NCBI RefSeq assembly: GCF_900112675.1
Contig: NZ_FOMQ01000001.1
Location: forward strand, 310,001-374,000
DNA: 64,000 bases
Source of the DNA: Paracidovorax konjaci
GTDB lineage: Bacteria; Pseudomonadota; Gammaproteobacteria; Burkholderiales; Burkholderiaceae_C
Direction of reading: 5' to 3'
Of this stretch, positions 21,897-31,245 are shown piece by piece. Under the pieces are notes generated by a model. It ran no database searches. It worked only from the letters and a program-made list of their open reading frames with translations, and had not been told where the DNA came from. Positions within the stretch are counted from its first letter, which is position 1. Each line of letters begins with the position of its first letter. A program made the translations under genes and the position numbers.

Positions 21897-22750
21897 GGCG
21901 TGGCGGCGAAGTCGGCGCCCAGGCGGCGCCACGGCGGCAGCGAGGGATCGGTCGCGGCGAGCGCGGGGCCCCGGAACCACGGCTCCGGCGCGAACACGGT
22001 GTGGGCGCGGCCGACGTAGCCGGCCAGCGCGCTGAACGAACTGTTGGCGCAGGCCAGGACATCGGCGTTGGCAAGGGCCTGCAGCGCCTGTTCGGCCGTC
22101 TCGCTGCCGCCGAGGTGGTCGCCGAGGAACACGCCGCGGCCTGCGGGCAGCAGCGGCGCGAGCATCGCCCGCGCATGGGCGTAGTCGTCGGAGACGATCA
22201 GCCATGGCAGGCCGGGCCATTCGCGCTCCAGCGCCTCCACCACGCTGCGGTAGTAGCCGGCGCCCAGCTGGCCGATCTGCTCGCGGTTGTACGGCAGCGC
22301 CGCGTAGTCGCCGCCCCGCACGTGCAGCGCGGCATAGCGCTGCAGGCCCGCCGGCGGCATCCGCAGCGCCGGGCGCAGCTGTTCGCGCGCCTGCTGCAGC
22401 GCCTGGGCGCTGAAATGGCACGGATGCTGGTAGTAGCCGTAGTGGTAGCGTGCTGGCCTGCTGCCGTCCGCCGCGCGGGCATCGGTGCGCAAGGCGCCCA
22501 GCAGCCGGGCCGCCCGCACGAAAGCCGGCTCGATGCGCCACAGGGCGTCGGTGTGGCGAAGCGGCAGCTTCAGATCGGCGAACACGCCGGCGAGTTCGAG
22601 CCGGCCCAGTGTCTGGTTGCTGCGCACTTTGCGCAGAAAGCTGGTGTCGAGCGCGACATCGGCACCCGAGTCGGCCAGCGTCAGCGCATGCAGCCATTCG
22701 AAGAACTGGTTGCCGAGCCCGCCGCGCAGGAAGACGCGCGTGGTGGTCAT
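21893..22750 (-). CDS. GT11 (alpha-1,2-fucosyltransferase-like) glycosyltransferase
   Basis: A 285-residue protein with the GT11 hallmarks: GGLGNQFFEWLHAL near the N-terminus (10-23) and HVRGGDY (about 145-151), the GDP-fucose-binding HxRxxDY motif. The C-terminal part has VLACANSSFSALAGYVGR, matching the family's SNSSFSWWAA-like segment. Family members transfer L-fucose in alpha-1,2 linkage onto O-antigen or capsule. Fucose as donor is an inference; no GDP-fucose synthesis genes are in the window. It overlaps its neighbours on both sides by 4 bp. Confidence 0.88.
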   Translation of the reverse strand: MTTTRVFLRGGLGNQFFEWLHALTLADSGADVALDTSFLRKVRSNQTLGRLELAGVFADLKLPLRHTDALWRIEPAFVRAARLLGALRTDARAADGSRPARYHYGYYQHPCHFSAQALQQAREQLRPALRMPPAGLQRYAALHVRGGDYAALPYNREQIGQLGAGYYRSVVEALEREWPGLPWLIVSDDYAHARAMLAPLLPAGRGVFLGDHLGGSETAEQALQALANADVLACANSSFSALAGYVGRAHTVFAPEPWFRGPALAATDPSLPPWRRLGADFAATP

Positions 22751-24039
22751 GCTGTGCTCCCGTCACGGGCCATGTGGATCCTGAAGAGGCCGGGCAGGCT
22801 GGCCGCCAGGCCGACCAGATTGATGAGCAGCCAGCCCGAGGTGGCGCCCACGGCCCCGAAACGCGCCACCATGAAGGGAATGACCAGCAGGCACAGCGCC
22901 CCGGTCAGCAGGTTGATCTGGAAGATGCGGTGCACCTTGCCGCGCACCAGCCAGTGGGTGTAGCCGATGTTGTAGAACGCGTTGAGGATCGCTCCGGCCA
23001 GCAGCCAGCCCAGCAGGGGATAGACGACCGCCGCGGCATGGGCATCCTTGAGCCACCAGCGCAGCAAATGGGGGCCGATGGCGGCGTAGGCCGCCATGCC
23101 CGAGCCGGCGATCAACGCGATGGCCACGGCCAGCCGCAGGTACAGGCGCCGCAGCGCCCCGGGGTCGTCCTGGAGGCGCAGCGCGCGCGGCAGCGCGGCC
23201 TGCATCAGGGGATAGGTGAGCAGCAGCATGCCGCCCGCCGCCGAAGAGGCGATCACGTAGTAGCCGAAGTCCGCGATCGGGACCAGGCTGCTGAGAAGCA
23301 CCTTGTCCAGCTGCATCGTGAGCGCGCCCAGGCCCGACGCGATCGCCAGGCCGGCGATCGCGGGCCATGCCCGGCGGATCACGTCGCCCTGCCAGCGCGC
23401 GTCGCGGCGGCGCGTGCCGGTCGCGGCCCAGGCGGCGCGCCCGCGCAGCGCCGTCTCGATCAGGCCGGCCGCCACGTGCCAGGCCAGGTAGGTGGAGAGC
23501 GAGGGCCACCAGGTCACGGCCAGCACGGCGCCGCCATGGCGCAGCAGCGTGGCCGCGAACAGGATCTTGTTCAGCGCGACCTGGTGCTCCGTGCCCACCA
23601 GCAGGCTGCGGTAGAGCGAGCCCGGGAACATCGCGGCGAAGATCGCGGCCGCGCCGAAGACCGCCATGTGCCCGCTGGACAGGGAGTCGCCGTCCAGGTG
23701 CAGCCAGTGGCGCGCGATGGGCCCCGCGAGCAGCGCCAGCCCGAGGCCTGCCAGCAGCGCCAGCGCCCAGTAGAAGCGCTCGAACCCATAGAGCAGGGTC
23801 GCGGTGCGGGGCTTGGTCTGGCCTTCGCCGGCCGCGCGCAGCGACACCTCCCGCACCAGGGCCTGGCCCATGCCGGCGTCGAGCAGGTTGAGCACCGCCT
23901 GCAGCGTGGTGACGAAGCCCACGAACCCGAACTGCTGGGGCCCGAGCGCGGCCAGGTACCACGGCAGGGCAAGGATCGGCGCGAGGGCGACGGCCCCCGA
24001 GCCGACGTAGTTCGCCAGGATGTTGCGCTCAAGCGACAT
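22747..24039 (-). CDS. Wzx-type polysaccharide flippase
   Basis: An integral membrane protein (430 aa) with about 12 predicted hydrophobic segments, of the MOP/polysaccharide-synthesis family. It would flip undecaprenyl-linked oligosaccharide across the inner membrane. The N-terminal NILANYVGSGAVALAPILAL and FGFVGFVTTLQAVLNLLDAG are typical of Wzx proteins. The nearby phosphoglycosyl transferase and glycosyltransferases support this role. No Wzy polymerase or chain-length regulator is in the window, so the exported unit may be short or polymerised by a protein encoded elsewhere. It overlaps the GT11 gene by 4 bp. Confidence 0.88.
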   Translation of the reverse strand: MSLERNILANYVGSGAVALAPILALPWYLAALGPQQFGFVGFVTTLQAVLNLLDAGMGQALVREVSLRAAGEGQTKPRTATLLYGFERFYWALALLAGLGLALLAGPIARHWLHLDGDSLSSGHMAVFGAAAIFAAMFPGSLYRSLLVGTEHQVALNKILFAATLLRHGGAVLAVTWWPSLSTYLAWHVAAGLIETALRGRAAWAATGTRRRDARWQGDVIRRAWPAIAGLAIASGLGALTMQLDKVLLSSLVPIADFGYYVIASSAAGGMLLLTYPLMQAALPRALRLQDDPGALRRLYLRLAVAIALIAGSGMAAYAAIGPHLLRWWLKDAHAAAVVYPLLGWLLAGAILNAFYNIGYTHWLVRGKVHRIFQINLLTGALCLLVIPFMVARFGAVGATSGWLLINLVGLAASLPGLFRIHMARDGSTA

Positions 24040-24090
24040 GGCGGCTGACGGCAGTGCCCGGGGCGAGCGCTTCTGGCAAGGGGGCGTTTC

Positions 24091-25401
24091 TCACCGCGCA
24101 CCGAACCCCGTCAGCACGGTGCGCACGGTCTTGTAGCCGATCAGCAGATCCAGCGCCATGGAGTAGTGCGCCACGTAGTACAGGTCGTAGCTCAGCTTGA
24201 TGGCCGTCTGCTCCGCGCTGTCGGCATAGCCCTGCTGCACCTGTGCCCAGCCCGTGAGGCCGGGGCGCACCAGATGGCGGTAGGGATAGGCGGGCATGGC
24301 GGCCGCGAAGTCCTGCGCGAACTGCACCTGCTCGGGCCGGGGGCCGATCAGGCTCATGTCGCCGAGCAGCACGTTCCAGAGCTGGGGCAGCTCATCGAGC
24401 CGCGTGCGGCGGATGAAGCGTCCCACGCGCGTGACGCGGTCGTCCTGCTGCCGCGCGAACTGTGCGGCGCGGTCGGCGGGCTGGTGGCGCATGCTGCGCA
24501 ATTTCCAGATGCGGAAGGTGCGCCCATGGCGGCCCATGCGGGCCTGCGAATACAGCATCGGCCCGGGCGAATCGAGCTTCACCGCCAGACCCGTGCCCAG
24601 ACACAGCGGCACCCACAGCGGCACGGTGGCGAGGGCCAGGCCCACGTCCAGCATGCGCTTGGCGATGTCGTAGGCGGGGTGGCTGGCGAGTTGCCACAGG
24701 TTCTGCTCGCCCAGGGACCCGGTGATCTTGCGGCCCGACAGCATTTCCGCCGCCGCTTCGGTGCTGTAGAGCGGTACGCGCTGGAGCTTGAGTTCGCTGA
24801 TCCATTGCAGGCGCTGCATGTCCTCGTCGGCCAGCCGATCGATCACCACGCCGTCCACGGCCACACGCTGTGCGGGCGGGGGCAGGCCATCCGTCCAGCA
24901 GACCAGGTCGAGCTGGCCGTCGCGCTGCTCCTGCGGGCGCAGCATCTGGCGCAGCGCCAGCGGCGTGCCCGCATCCAGATAGGCCAGGTGCATCGTCCGG
25001 CGGCGCCCCCAGAGCCCGTGCCCGCAGAGCAGCCAGGCCAATGCCAGCACGTAGGCCAGCAGCACCGCGCCGCGCGAATAGGGCTCTTGCAGCAGCGCGA
25101 AGCCCAGCGGCGCCAGCAGGAAGGCCACCGTGGTCACCACCAGCAGGAACCCGCCCTGCTCCAGCGGAGGCAGGTAGGACCCCTGGTACAACCAGCGCGC
25201 CGCCAGCAGGTACGGCACGGTGCACCACAGCACGGTGGAGGGAAACAGGGGGGTCACCCAGCCGGCGTCCTGCATCCTGTCCGCCACGGCATAAGCCACC
25301 GCCTGCGTCAGCAGGCCCAGCAGGCTCCACCAGAGCAGGACGTTGCCGCGCCGCGTGGGGACGGAGGCCGTGGCGGGGCGGGGCGTACCGGAGGAGGTCA
25401 T
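24091..25401 (-). CDS. polyprenyl phosphoglycosyl transferase (initiating sugar transferase)
   Basis: A WcaJ/WbaP-type enzyme (436 aa) that starts glycan synthesis by moving a sugar phosphate to undecaprenyl phosphate. It has four hydrophobic segments in the first 135 residues, a cytosolic middle domain, and a C-terminal catalytic domain. That domain runs from KRMLDVGLALATVPLWVPL through SPGPMLYSQARMGRHGRTF and IWKLRSMRH to DELPQLWNVLLGDMSLIGPRP. The sugar specificity cannot be read from sequence. The start overlaps the upstream glycosyltransferase stop by 4 bp. A 51-bp gap separates it from the flippase gene. Confidence 0.92.
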   Translation of the reverse strand: MTSSGTPRPATASVPTRRGNVLLWWSLLGLLTQAVAYAVADRMQDAGWVTPLFPSTVLWCTVPYLLAARWLYQGSYLPPLEQGGFLLVVTTVAFLLAPLGFALLQEPYSRGAVLLAYVLALAWLLCGHGLWGRRRTMHLAYLDAGTPLALRQMLRPQEQRDGQLDLVCWTDGLPPPAQRVAVDGVVIDRLADEDMQRLQWISELKLQRVPLYSTEAAAEMLSGRKITGSLGEQNLWQLASHPAYDIAKRMLDVGLALATVPLWVPLCLGTGLAVKLDSPGPMLYSQARMGRHGRTFRIWKLRSMRHQPADRAAQFARQQDDRVTRVGRFIRRTRLDELPQLWNVLLGDMSLIGPRPEQVQFAQDFAAAMPAYPYRHLVRPGLTGWAQVQQGYADSAEQTAIKLSYDLYYVAHYSMALDLLIGYKTVRTVLTGFGAR

Positions 25402-26501
25402 TCGAGGGATCGGAGGTAGATGGCGAGTATGGCCGACGCCATGCGTTCTTTCGTATGGCGCTCTTCGTAGCGCGCGCGGGCTGCGCGGCCCCGGCTGTCG
25501 CGCAGCGCGGGGTCGCGGACCAGGCGTTCCAGGGCCAGCGCCACGGACGTCGCCTCGTTGGGCACGAGGTCCGCCTCGTGCCCGTCCGGCAGCAGTTCTG
25601 CCATGCCGGGCAGCCGGCTGGCCACCACGGGCAGGCCCGCGCGCATGGCCTCGATCACCGAGATCGGCAGGCCCTCGTGGTCCGACAGCAGCACGAAGAT
25701 GCCGTGGTGCGCGAGGCGTTCCGCCACGTCGTCCACGTCGCCCTCGAAGCGGACCTGCCGCAGCCCCAGCTGGTGCGCCAGCGCCTGCAGGGCCTCGCGG
25801 TCCGGCCCGCCGCCGATCAGGCTCGCCGCCACCTCGTGCCCCAGCGCATCGCGCAGCCGGGCCAGCGCATGCAGCAGCAGGTCGGGCCGCTTGGGCGCCG
25901 CCAGCCGCGCCACCATGGCGATGCGCACGGGCTCCAGCGCGGGCTGCGCCCGGTGGCCGTCGTCTTCCATCGCGTTGGGCACCACGCTCTGCCGGCCGGC
26001 GGGCAGCGGCAGGCCGCGCGCCAGCGCGAGTTCGTGCGCGGAAACGCACACCATGTGCCGCGTCCAGCGCGCCAGCAGCCATTCGCAGCACCACGCCACG
26101 GTGCGGCGCAGCCACGGCACTTCGGGCTTGAAGGCAAACCCGTGCACAGTGTAGACCACGGGTTTGCGGCACAGCCGGCCCGCCAAGCGCGCCACCACGC
26201 CCGCCACGGCACTGTGGGCGTGCAGCACGTCGGGGTCGTGCTGGCGGATCAGCGCACGCAGCGCCACGACGGCGCGGTACAGGTGCCAGGGCGCCAGCGA
26301 GTTGCGCAGGGCCGGTACGCGGTGCACCGGAATCCCCGCTGCACGCAGCTCGATCTCGAGCGGGGTGGGATCGGCGCCGCCGATGACGGCACTGAACCGG
26401 ACCGGGGCAGCGAGTGCGCGGCACAGGGTGCGCACATGGGTCTGCGCGCCACCCCGTTCTCCCTTGGTGATGACTTGCATCACCTTCGGTTCAGTCGGCA
26501 T
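25398..26501 (-). CDS. family 4 glycosyltransferase
   Basis: A GT-B glycosyltransferase (367 aa). The N-terminal domain has VITKGERGGAQTHVRTL and DVLHAHSAVAGVVARLAG. The C-terminal nucleotide-binding domain has MVARLAAPKRPDLLL, SLIGGGPDREALQ and the SDHEGLPISVIEAMRAGLPVV motif typical of family 4. It is the first gene of the five-gene glycan cluster. ATG 26501 is used; a GTG at 26552 would add 17 weakly conserved residues. Function in surface-polysaccharide assembly is inferred from neighbours. Confidence 0.9.
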   Translation of the reverse strand: MPTEPKVMQVITKGERGGAQTHVRTLCRALAAPVRFSAVIGGADPTPLEIELRAAGIPVHRVPALRNSLAPWHLYRAVVALRALIRQHDPDVLHAHSAVAGVVARLAGRLCRKPVVYTVHGFAFKPEVPWLRRTVAWCCEWLLARWTRHMVCVSAHELALARGLPLPAGRQSVVPNAMEDDGHRAQPALEPVRIAMVARLAAPKRPDLLLHALARLRDALGHEVAASLIGGGPDREALQALAHQLGLRQVRFEGDVDDVAERLAHHGIFVLLSDHEGLPISVIEAMRAGLPVVASRLPGMAELLPDGHEADLVPNEATSVALALERLVRDPALRDSRGRAARARYEERHTKERMASAILAIYLRSLE

Positions 26502-26643
26502 GGTCTGTGGCGAGCTTGTAGAGGTTGCAGTGCGCACCGAGGCCGCGGACACGCGCCGGGATCCAGCGATCCGCTTGCCGGGTCGGGCATGCGTTGGGCA
26601 TGCCGCCCGAGGCCGGTGGGCCGCACGGGGCGTCCGAGGCCAC

Positions 26644-27312
26644 TCAGCCCGCGATGCCCGTGCGTTCGAGCACGTCGCCCACCAGTTCCAGCCGCAGCAG
26701 CGGGCTGTCGAGCTGCATGAGCTGCTGCTTCAGTTCGATGGGCACCGGCAGCAGCTCGCACCAGCGGTTGGCCACCCAGCCGCAGTCGTCCAGCTGCGCG
26801 GCGGTGGGCACCGGCACGCTGGTGTCGCCGGGGCTGCGGTCGTGCAGGCGGGCCAGTACCTGCTCCAGTGCCTGTGCCGCCTTGCGCAGGTCCTGCGGAA
26901 CGGGCACGGCCACATCGGGCGGCAGTTGCTCGACGTCGGCGATCCACAGGCCGTGGGGCAGGAGCTGGCGGCGCACGATGCGGAATCGTTCCGATCCTTC
27001 CGCACGCAGCGCGATCAGGCCCGGGTGGGAGGTGTCCAGGTCGGAGATGGCGGCCAGCGTGCCGACATCGTGGAATTTCTCGGGCGCGGCGCCTGCCTGC
27101 CGCACCTCATGGCCGTCCGTGAGGGCCACCACGCCGAAGGGGGCGCCGGCCAGGCGGCATTTGCGCACCATGTCCAGGTAGCGCACCTCGAAGACCCGCA
27201 GCGCCAGCTGGCCGCCCGGGAACAGCACCGTGCCGAGCGGGAACAGCGGCAGGGAGGTCAGCGTGAGCGGCGCGCCAGCGGATGGCTCGTAGGGAGGAGG
27301 GGCGAATGTCAT
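26644..27312 (-). CDS. LON-substrate-binding-domain protein
   Basis: A 222-residue stand-alone LON N-terminal-domain protein (PF02190). The start LTSLPLFPLGTVLFPGGQLALRVFEVRY is the classic LON/cereblon fold N-terminus, and LRAEGSERFRI follows. There is no AAA+ or protease domain, so it is not a protease itself. Its role is unknown, possibly substrate or peptide binding. It is transcribed away from the yggT gene across a 73-bp gap that must hold both promoters. ATG 27312 opens just before the conserved core. Confidence 0.9.
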   Translation of the reverse strand: MTFAPPPYEPSAGAPLTLTSLPLFPLGTVLFPGGQLALRVFEVRYLDMVRKCRLAGAPFGVVALTDGHEVRQAGAAPEKFHDVGTLAAISDLDTSHPGLIALRAEGSERFRIVRRQLLPHGLWIADVEQLPPDVAVPVPQDLRKAAQALEQVLARLHDRSPGDTSVPVPTAAQLDDCGWVANRWCELLPVPIELKQQLMQLDSPLLRLELVGDVLERTGIAG

Positions 27313-27385
27313 GGGCTGCCAGTATGGCCCGCTATCATCCCACGCCGAAACAGGCCTGCAACGGGCCTTCACATGACGAGGTTTC

Positions 27386-27931
27386 ATGCTTTTCCAGATC
27401 GCCTCTTTCCTGCTCGACGTGGTCGGTGGCCTGCTCACCGGCGCCTGCCTCCTGCGCCTCTACATGCAGGCGCAGCGCGTCCCCTTCGGCAACCCCATCG
27501 GGCGGCTGGTGTTCGCGCTCAGCGACTGGCTGGTCATGCCGCTGCGCCGGATCATTCCGCCCACGGGCCGCTGGGACTGGTCGAGCCTCGTGGCGGCCCT
27601 GCTGATCCAACTGCTGCAGTACCTGCTGCTCTGGGCTTTGCTGGGCGGCGCGATGGGGCTGGCGTGGCTGCCCTGGCTGGCGGTGTTCGGTATGGCGCGT
27701 GTCGCGGTCACGGGGATGATGGGGCTGCTCATCGTGGCCGCGGTGCTGTCGTGGGTGCAGACGCGGTCGCCGATCGCCGACGTGATCGCGCGGCTCTGCG
27801 ATCCGGTGCTGCGGCCGCTGCGGCGGGTGATCCCGCTGCTCGGCGGCGTGGATCTGTCGCCGCTGGTGGCCATCGTGGCGCTGCAGGTGGTCATGATCGT
27901 GCTGGGCCACCTGCAGGCCGCGGTGCTCTGA
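27386..27931 (+). CDS. YggT-family membrane protein
   Basis: A 181-residue inner-membrane protein made of two YggT repeats. Each has a hydrophobic pair followed by a conserved loop: PFGNPIGRLVFALSDWLVMP with LRRIIPPTG in the first, and SPIADVIARLCDPVLRPLRR with VIPLLGGVDLSPLV in the second. The family is linked to osmotic tolerance and cell-envelope or division functions, without a settled mechanism. The stop is followed 49 bp later by a family A repeat that separates it from the convergent accD gene. Confidence 0.92.
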   Translation: MLFQIASFLLDVVGGLLTGACLLRLYMQAQRVPFGNPIGRLVFALSDWLVMPLRRIIPPTGRWDWSSLVAALLIQLLQYLLLWALLGGAMGLAWLPWLAVFGMARVAVTGMMGLLIVAAVLSWVQTRSPIADVIARLCDPVLRPLRRVIPLLGGVDLSPLVAIVALQVVMIVLGHLQAAVL

Positions 27932-27980
27932 CAGGGCCGGCAAACCGGGTCGGCACCCGGTTTGCCTATGAAATCGCCTT

Positions 27981-28027
27981 CATGCCGGCGGATTCATTGG
28001 ATTTATTGCTATATTTTCGATAGCAAT
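27981..28027 (+). repeat. interspersed hairpin repeat, family A, copy 3
   Basis: Reads catgccggcggattcattgg, then attTATTGCTAT, a short loop and ATAGCAAT. It lies between the convergent yggT and accD genes, 9 bp past the accD stop codon on the other strand, where its hairpin could end or protect either transcript. Confidence 0.9.
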
Positions 28028-28035
28028 TTCGGCAT

Positions 28036-28908
28036 TCAGGAGACGGAGTCGGCCGGCAGGCGCTGCAGCATGGCCAGGCTCTTGGCCACCGTGTTGCGCA
28101 GTTCGCGGCGATCGCAGATGAAATCGACGGCACCCTTGGTCTGCAGGAACTCGGCGCGCTGGAAACCTTCCGGCAGCGTCACGCGCACGGTGGATTCGAT
28201 CACGCGCGGGCCGGCGAAGCCGATCAGCGCCTTGGGCTCGGCGATCACGATGTCGCCCACGAACGCGAAGCCGGCGGAGACGCCTCCCATGGTCGGGTCG
28301 GTCAGCACGCTGATGTAGGGCAGGCCCTTTTTGGCCAGGCGCGTGAGCGCCGCATTGGTCTTGGCCATCTGCATCAGCGAGAGCAACCCTTCCTGCATGC
28401 GGGCGCCACCTGTGGCCGTGAAGCAGATGAACGGCACCTTCTGCTCGATGGCGGTCTCCACCCCGCGCACGAAGCGCTCGCCCACCACGCTGCCCATCGA
28501 GCCGCCCATGAAGTCGAACTCGAAGCAGGCGACGACGACATTGATGCTCTTGACCGAGCCGCCCATGACGATCAGCGCGTCGGTCTCGCCCGTGTTCTCC
28601 AGCGCCTCTTTCAGGCGCTCGGTGTACTTGCGGCTGTCCTTGAACTTGAGCGCGTCCACCGGCAGCACTTCCTGGCCGATCTCGTAGCGGCCTTCCGGAT
28701 CGAGGAAGGCATCCAGGCGCGGCCGGGCGTTGATGCGGTGGTGGTGGCTGCAATGCGGACACACGTTCTGGTTGTGTTCCAGATCGGTCTTGTAGAGCAC
28801 GGTCTCGCAGCTCGGGCACTTGATCCACAGCCCCTCGGGCACCTGGCGGCGCTCCGTCGGGTCGGACTGCTGGATCTTGGACGGCAGGAGTTTTTCGAGC
28901 CAGGACAT
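28036..28908 (-). CDS. accD: acetyl-CoA carboxylase carboxyltransferase subunit beta
   Basis: AccD (290 aa) with AccA moves the carboxyl group from biotin to acetyl-CoA, giving malonyl-CoA for fatty-acid synthesis. The N-terminal four-cysteine zinc site (Cys31, 34, 50, 53: CPSC...CPHC) is intact. The carboxyltransferase core shows [12 protein letters not shown] and [14 protein letters not shown] 28908 ([11 protein letters not shown]) is the conserved start. It is the last gene of the long leu-asd-trp-accD run and is separated from trpA by the family B repeat. Confidence 0.96.
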   Translation of the reverse strand: MSWLEKLLPSKIQQSDPTERRQVPEGLWIKCPSCETVLYKTDLEHNQNVCPHCSHHHRINARPRLDAFLDPEGRYEIGQEVLPVDALKFKDSRKYTERLKEALENTGETDALIVMGGSVKSINVVVACFEFDFMGGSMGSVVGERFVRGVETAIEQKVPFICFTATGGARMQEGLLSLMQMAKTNAALTRLAKKGLPYISVLTDPTMGGVSAGFAFVGDIVIAEPKALIGFAGPRVIESTVRVTLPEGFQRAEFLQTKGAVDFICDRRELRNTVAKSLAMLQRLPADSVS

Positions 28909-28970
28909 GGGTGTATTCCTCAAAATGAATGGCAGACCGCAGCGCCACAAACTTCAAAACCGGCGCGGCC

Positions 28971-29074
28971 CAGCCCAGCAGACGCCGTGGGTCCGGCTCC
29001 GCCGGCCCACTGGCGTCGTCCCCCTTCCCGGCGAAGCCGAGAGAAGGGGGAAGCGGCAAAGCCGCTCAGGGGGA
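28971..29074 (-). repeat. GC-rich interspersed repeat, family B, copy 2
   Basis: Between trpA and accD, in opposite orientation to the copy at 11556. On the minus strand it begins CCCCCTGAGCGGC. It then has AGCGGC/GCCGCT and CCCCCTT/AAGGGGG hairpins, GACGACGCC, and ends GGCGTCTGCTGGGCTG. Three separate stems can form. It is longer than copy 1 by an extra hairpin arm (GTGGGTCCGGC...GCCGGCCCAC). Confidence 0.8.
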
Positions 29075-29086
29075 TGGTCCCTGATT

Positions 29087-29980
29087 CTACGTGTCGAGCG
29101 CCTTGCGCACCCCGCGCAGGAAGTCGATGGCGAGCGGCACCACCTTCTCGTGCGGCTGGTCGTCCAGCAACTGGATGATGCGGCTGCCGATCACCACGGC
29201 ATCGGCCACGCGGCCGATGGCCTGGGCGGTGGCCGCGTCGCGGATGCCGAAGCCCACGCCCACGGGGATGTGCACATGCCGGCGGATCACGGGCAGCATC
29301 GCTTCCACGGCCGAGGTGTCGAGCGCGCCCGAGCCCGTCACGCCCTTGAGCGACACGTAGTACACGTAGCCGCTGGCCACGCGCGCCACCTGCTGCATGC
29401 GCGCTTCGGTGCTGGTCGGGGCGAGCAGGAAGATCAGGTCCATCCCGTGCTCGCGCAGCCGGGCGGCGAAGGCTTCGCATTCCTCGGGCGGGTAGTCGAC
29501 GATCAGCACGCCGTCCACGCCGGCCTGAGCGGCATCGCGCACGAAGGCGTGCTCGCCGTGCACCTGGTCGTAGCGCTCCACCGGGTTGGCGTAACCCATG
29601 AGCACCACCGGCGTCTTCGCGTTGCGCTGGCGGAACTCGCGCACATAGCCCAGCACCTGCGCGGTGCCCACGCCCAGCGACAGGGCCTTCTCGCCCGCCT
29701 TCTGGATCACCGGGCCGTCGGCCATGGGGTCGGAGAAGGGCACGCCGAGTTCGATCACATCGGCCCCCGCCTCGACCATGCCGTGCATGAGCGCCGGCGT
29801 GATGTCGGCGAAGGGGAAGCCGGCCGTGACGTAGGGAATGAGGGCCTTGCGGCCACGGGCCTGCAGCTCGGCGAACGTGGCGCCGATGCGCCCGCCGCTG
29901 GCCGGCGCCGCGGAAGCGGGCGCCTCTGGCGGGGTGGAGGAATCCATCGCGGAAGAAGGAACAGGAAGGGCGGATGTCAT
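29087..29980 (-). CDS. trpA: tryptophan synthase alpha chain
   Basis: TrpA (297 aa) cleaves indole-3-glycerol phosphate and channels indole to TrpB. The catalytic pair Glu77 and Asp88 lies in [18 protein letters not shown], with the 11-residue spacing of the family. The phosphate-binding GVGFGIRD is near the C-terminus. The N-terminus has about 28 extra Ala/Pro/Ser-rich residues before the core; ATG 29945 (residue 12) is an alternative start. It overlaps the trpB stop by 4 bp. Confidence 0.95.
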   Translation of the reverse strand: MTSALPVPSSAMDSSTPPEAPASAAPASGGRIGATFAELQARGRKALIPYVTAGFPFADITPALMHGMVEAGADVIELGVPFSDPMADGPVIQKAGEKALSLGVGTAQVLGYVREFRQRNAKTPVVLMGYANPVERYDQVHGEHAFVRDAAQAGVDGVLIVDYPPEECEAFAARLREHGMDLIFLLAPTSTEARMQQVARVASGYVYYVSLKGVTGSGALDTSAVEAMLPVIRRHVHIPVGVGFGIRDAATAQAIGRVADAVVIGSRIIQLLDDQPHEKVVPLAIDFLRGVRKALDT

Positions 29981-31245
29981 GCGGCGGGCCCTCCCTTGAC
30001 GGCATGGCCGCGCATCGAGGGACGGTCGTAGAAGTCGGCGCCCGAGAGGTCGGCAACCGTGCCGATGTCCTTGTCGCCGCGGCCCGACAGGTTCACGAGG
30101 ATGGACTGGTCGGTGCGTAGGGTCTTGGCGAGCTTCATCGCATAGGCCACGGCATGGCTGGACTCCAGCGCGGGAATGATGCCTTCGGTGCGGCAGAGAT
30201 AGTGGAAGGCCTCCAGCGCCTCCTGGTCGGTGATGCCCACGTACTCGGCCCGGCCGATCTCCTGCAGCCAGGCGTGTTCGGGGCCCACGCCGGGGTAGTC
30301 CAGGCCGGCGCTGATGCTGTGCGTCTCGGTGATCTGGCCGTTCTCGTCCTGCAGGATGAAGGTGCGGTTGCCGTGCAGCACGCCGCTGCTGCCGCGCTGC
30401 AGGGACGCGGAATGCTTGCCGCTGTCCAGGCCCTCGCCGGCGGCTTCCACGCCGATGAGGCGCGTCTTCGCATGCGGGATGTAGGGGTGGAAGATGCCCA
30501 TCGCGTTGCTGCCGCCGCCCACGCAGGCGATCACCGCGTCGGGCTGCTCGGCCACGATGCGCTGCGCTGCCAGCATTTCAGGCATCTGCGCGAGGCACTC
30601 GGTGCCGATCACGCTCTGGAAGTCGCGCACCATCATCGGGTAGGGGTGCGGGCCCGCCACGGTGCCGATGATGTAGAACGTGTTGTCCACGTTGGCCACC
30701 CAGTCGCGCATGGCCTCGTTGAGCGCGTCCTTGAGCGTGCGGCTACCCGAATCCACCGGCACCACGGTGGCGCCCAGCAGTTTCATGCGGTACACGTTGG
30801 GGCTCTGGCGCTTCACGTCCTCGGAGCCCATGTACACCACGCATTCGAGGCCATAGCGCGCGCAGATGGTGGCAGTGGCCACGCCGTGCTGGCCCGCGCC
30901 CGTCTCGGCGATCACGCGGGGCTTGCCCATCCGGCGGGCCAGCATCGCCTGGCCGATCACGTTGTTGATCTTGTGCGCGCCGGTGTGGTTCAGGTCTTCG
31001 CGCTTGAGGTAGATCTGCGCGCCGCCCATCTCGCTGCTCATGCGCGCGGCATGGTAGACGGGCGAGGGACGGCCCACGAAATGGGCCAGCTCGCTGTGGA
31101 ATTCCTTCAGGAAGTCCGGGTCGTGCTGGTAGCGCGCGTAGGCCTCGCGGAGTTCGGTGAGGGCATGGGTGAGCGTCTCGCTCGCGAAGCTGCCGCCATA
31201 GCGGCCGAAGTGGCCCGAAGCGTCGGGCTGCTGGTAGGAAAGCAT
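29977..31245 (-). CDS. trpB: tryptophan synthase beta chain
   Basis: TrpB (422 aa) condenses indole with serine to give tryptophan, using pyridoxal phosphate bound to Lys92 in HTGAHKINN. The cofactor phosphate loop GGGSNAMG and the C-terminal [12 protein letters not shown] are clear. ATG 31245 overlaps the trpF stop (TGATG), so trpF, trpB and trpA are tightly coupled. A TTG one codon upstream is not needed. Confidence 0.97.
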   Translation of the reverse strand: MLSYQQPDASGHFGRYGGSFASETLTHALTELREAYARYQHDPDFLKEFHSELAHFVGRPSPVYHAARMSSEMGGAQIYLKREDLNHTGAHKINNVIGQAMLARRMGKPRVIAETGAGQHGVATATICARYGLECVVYMGSEDVKRQSPNVYRMKLLGATVVPVDSGSRTLKDALNEAMRDWVANVDNTFYIIGTVAGPHPYPMMVRDFQSVIGTECLAQMPEMLAAQRIVAEQPDAVIACVGGGSNAMGIFHPYIPHAKTRLIGVEAAGEGLDSGKHSASLQRGSSGVLHGNRTFILQDENGQITETHSISAGLDYPGVGPEHAWLQEIGRAEYVGITDQEALEAFHYLCRTEGIIPALESSHAVAYAMKLAKTLRTDQSILVNLSGRGDKDIGTVADLSGADFYDRPSMRGHAVKGGPAA

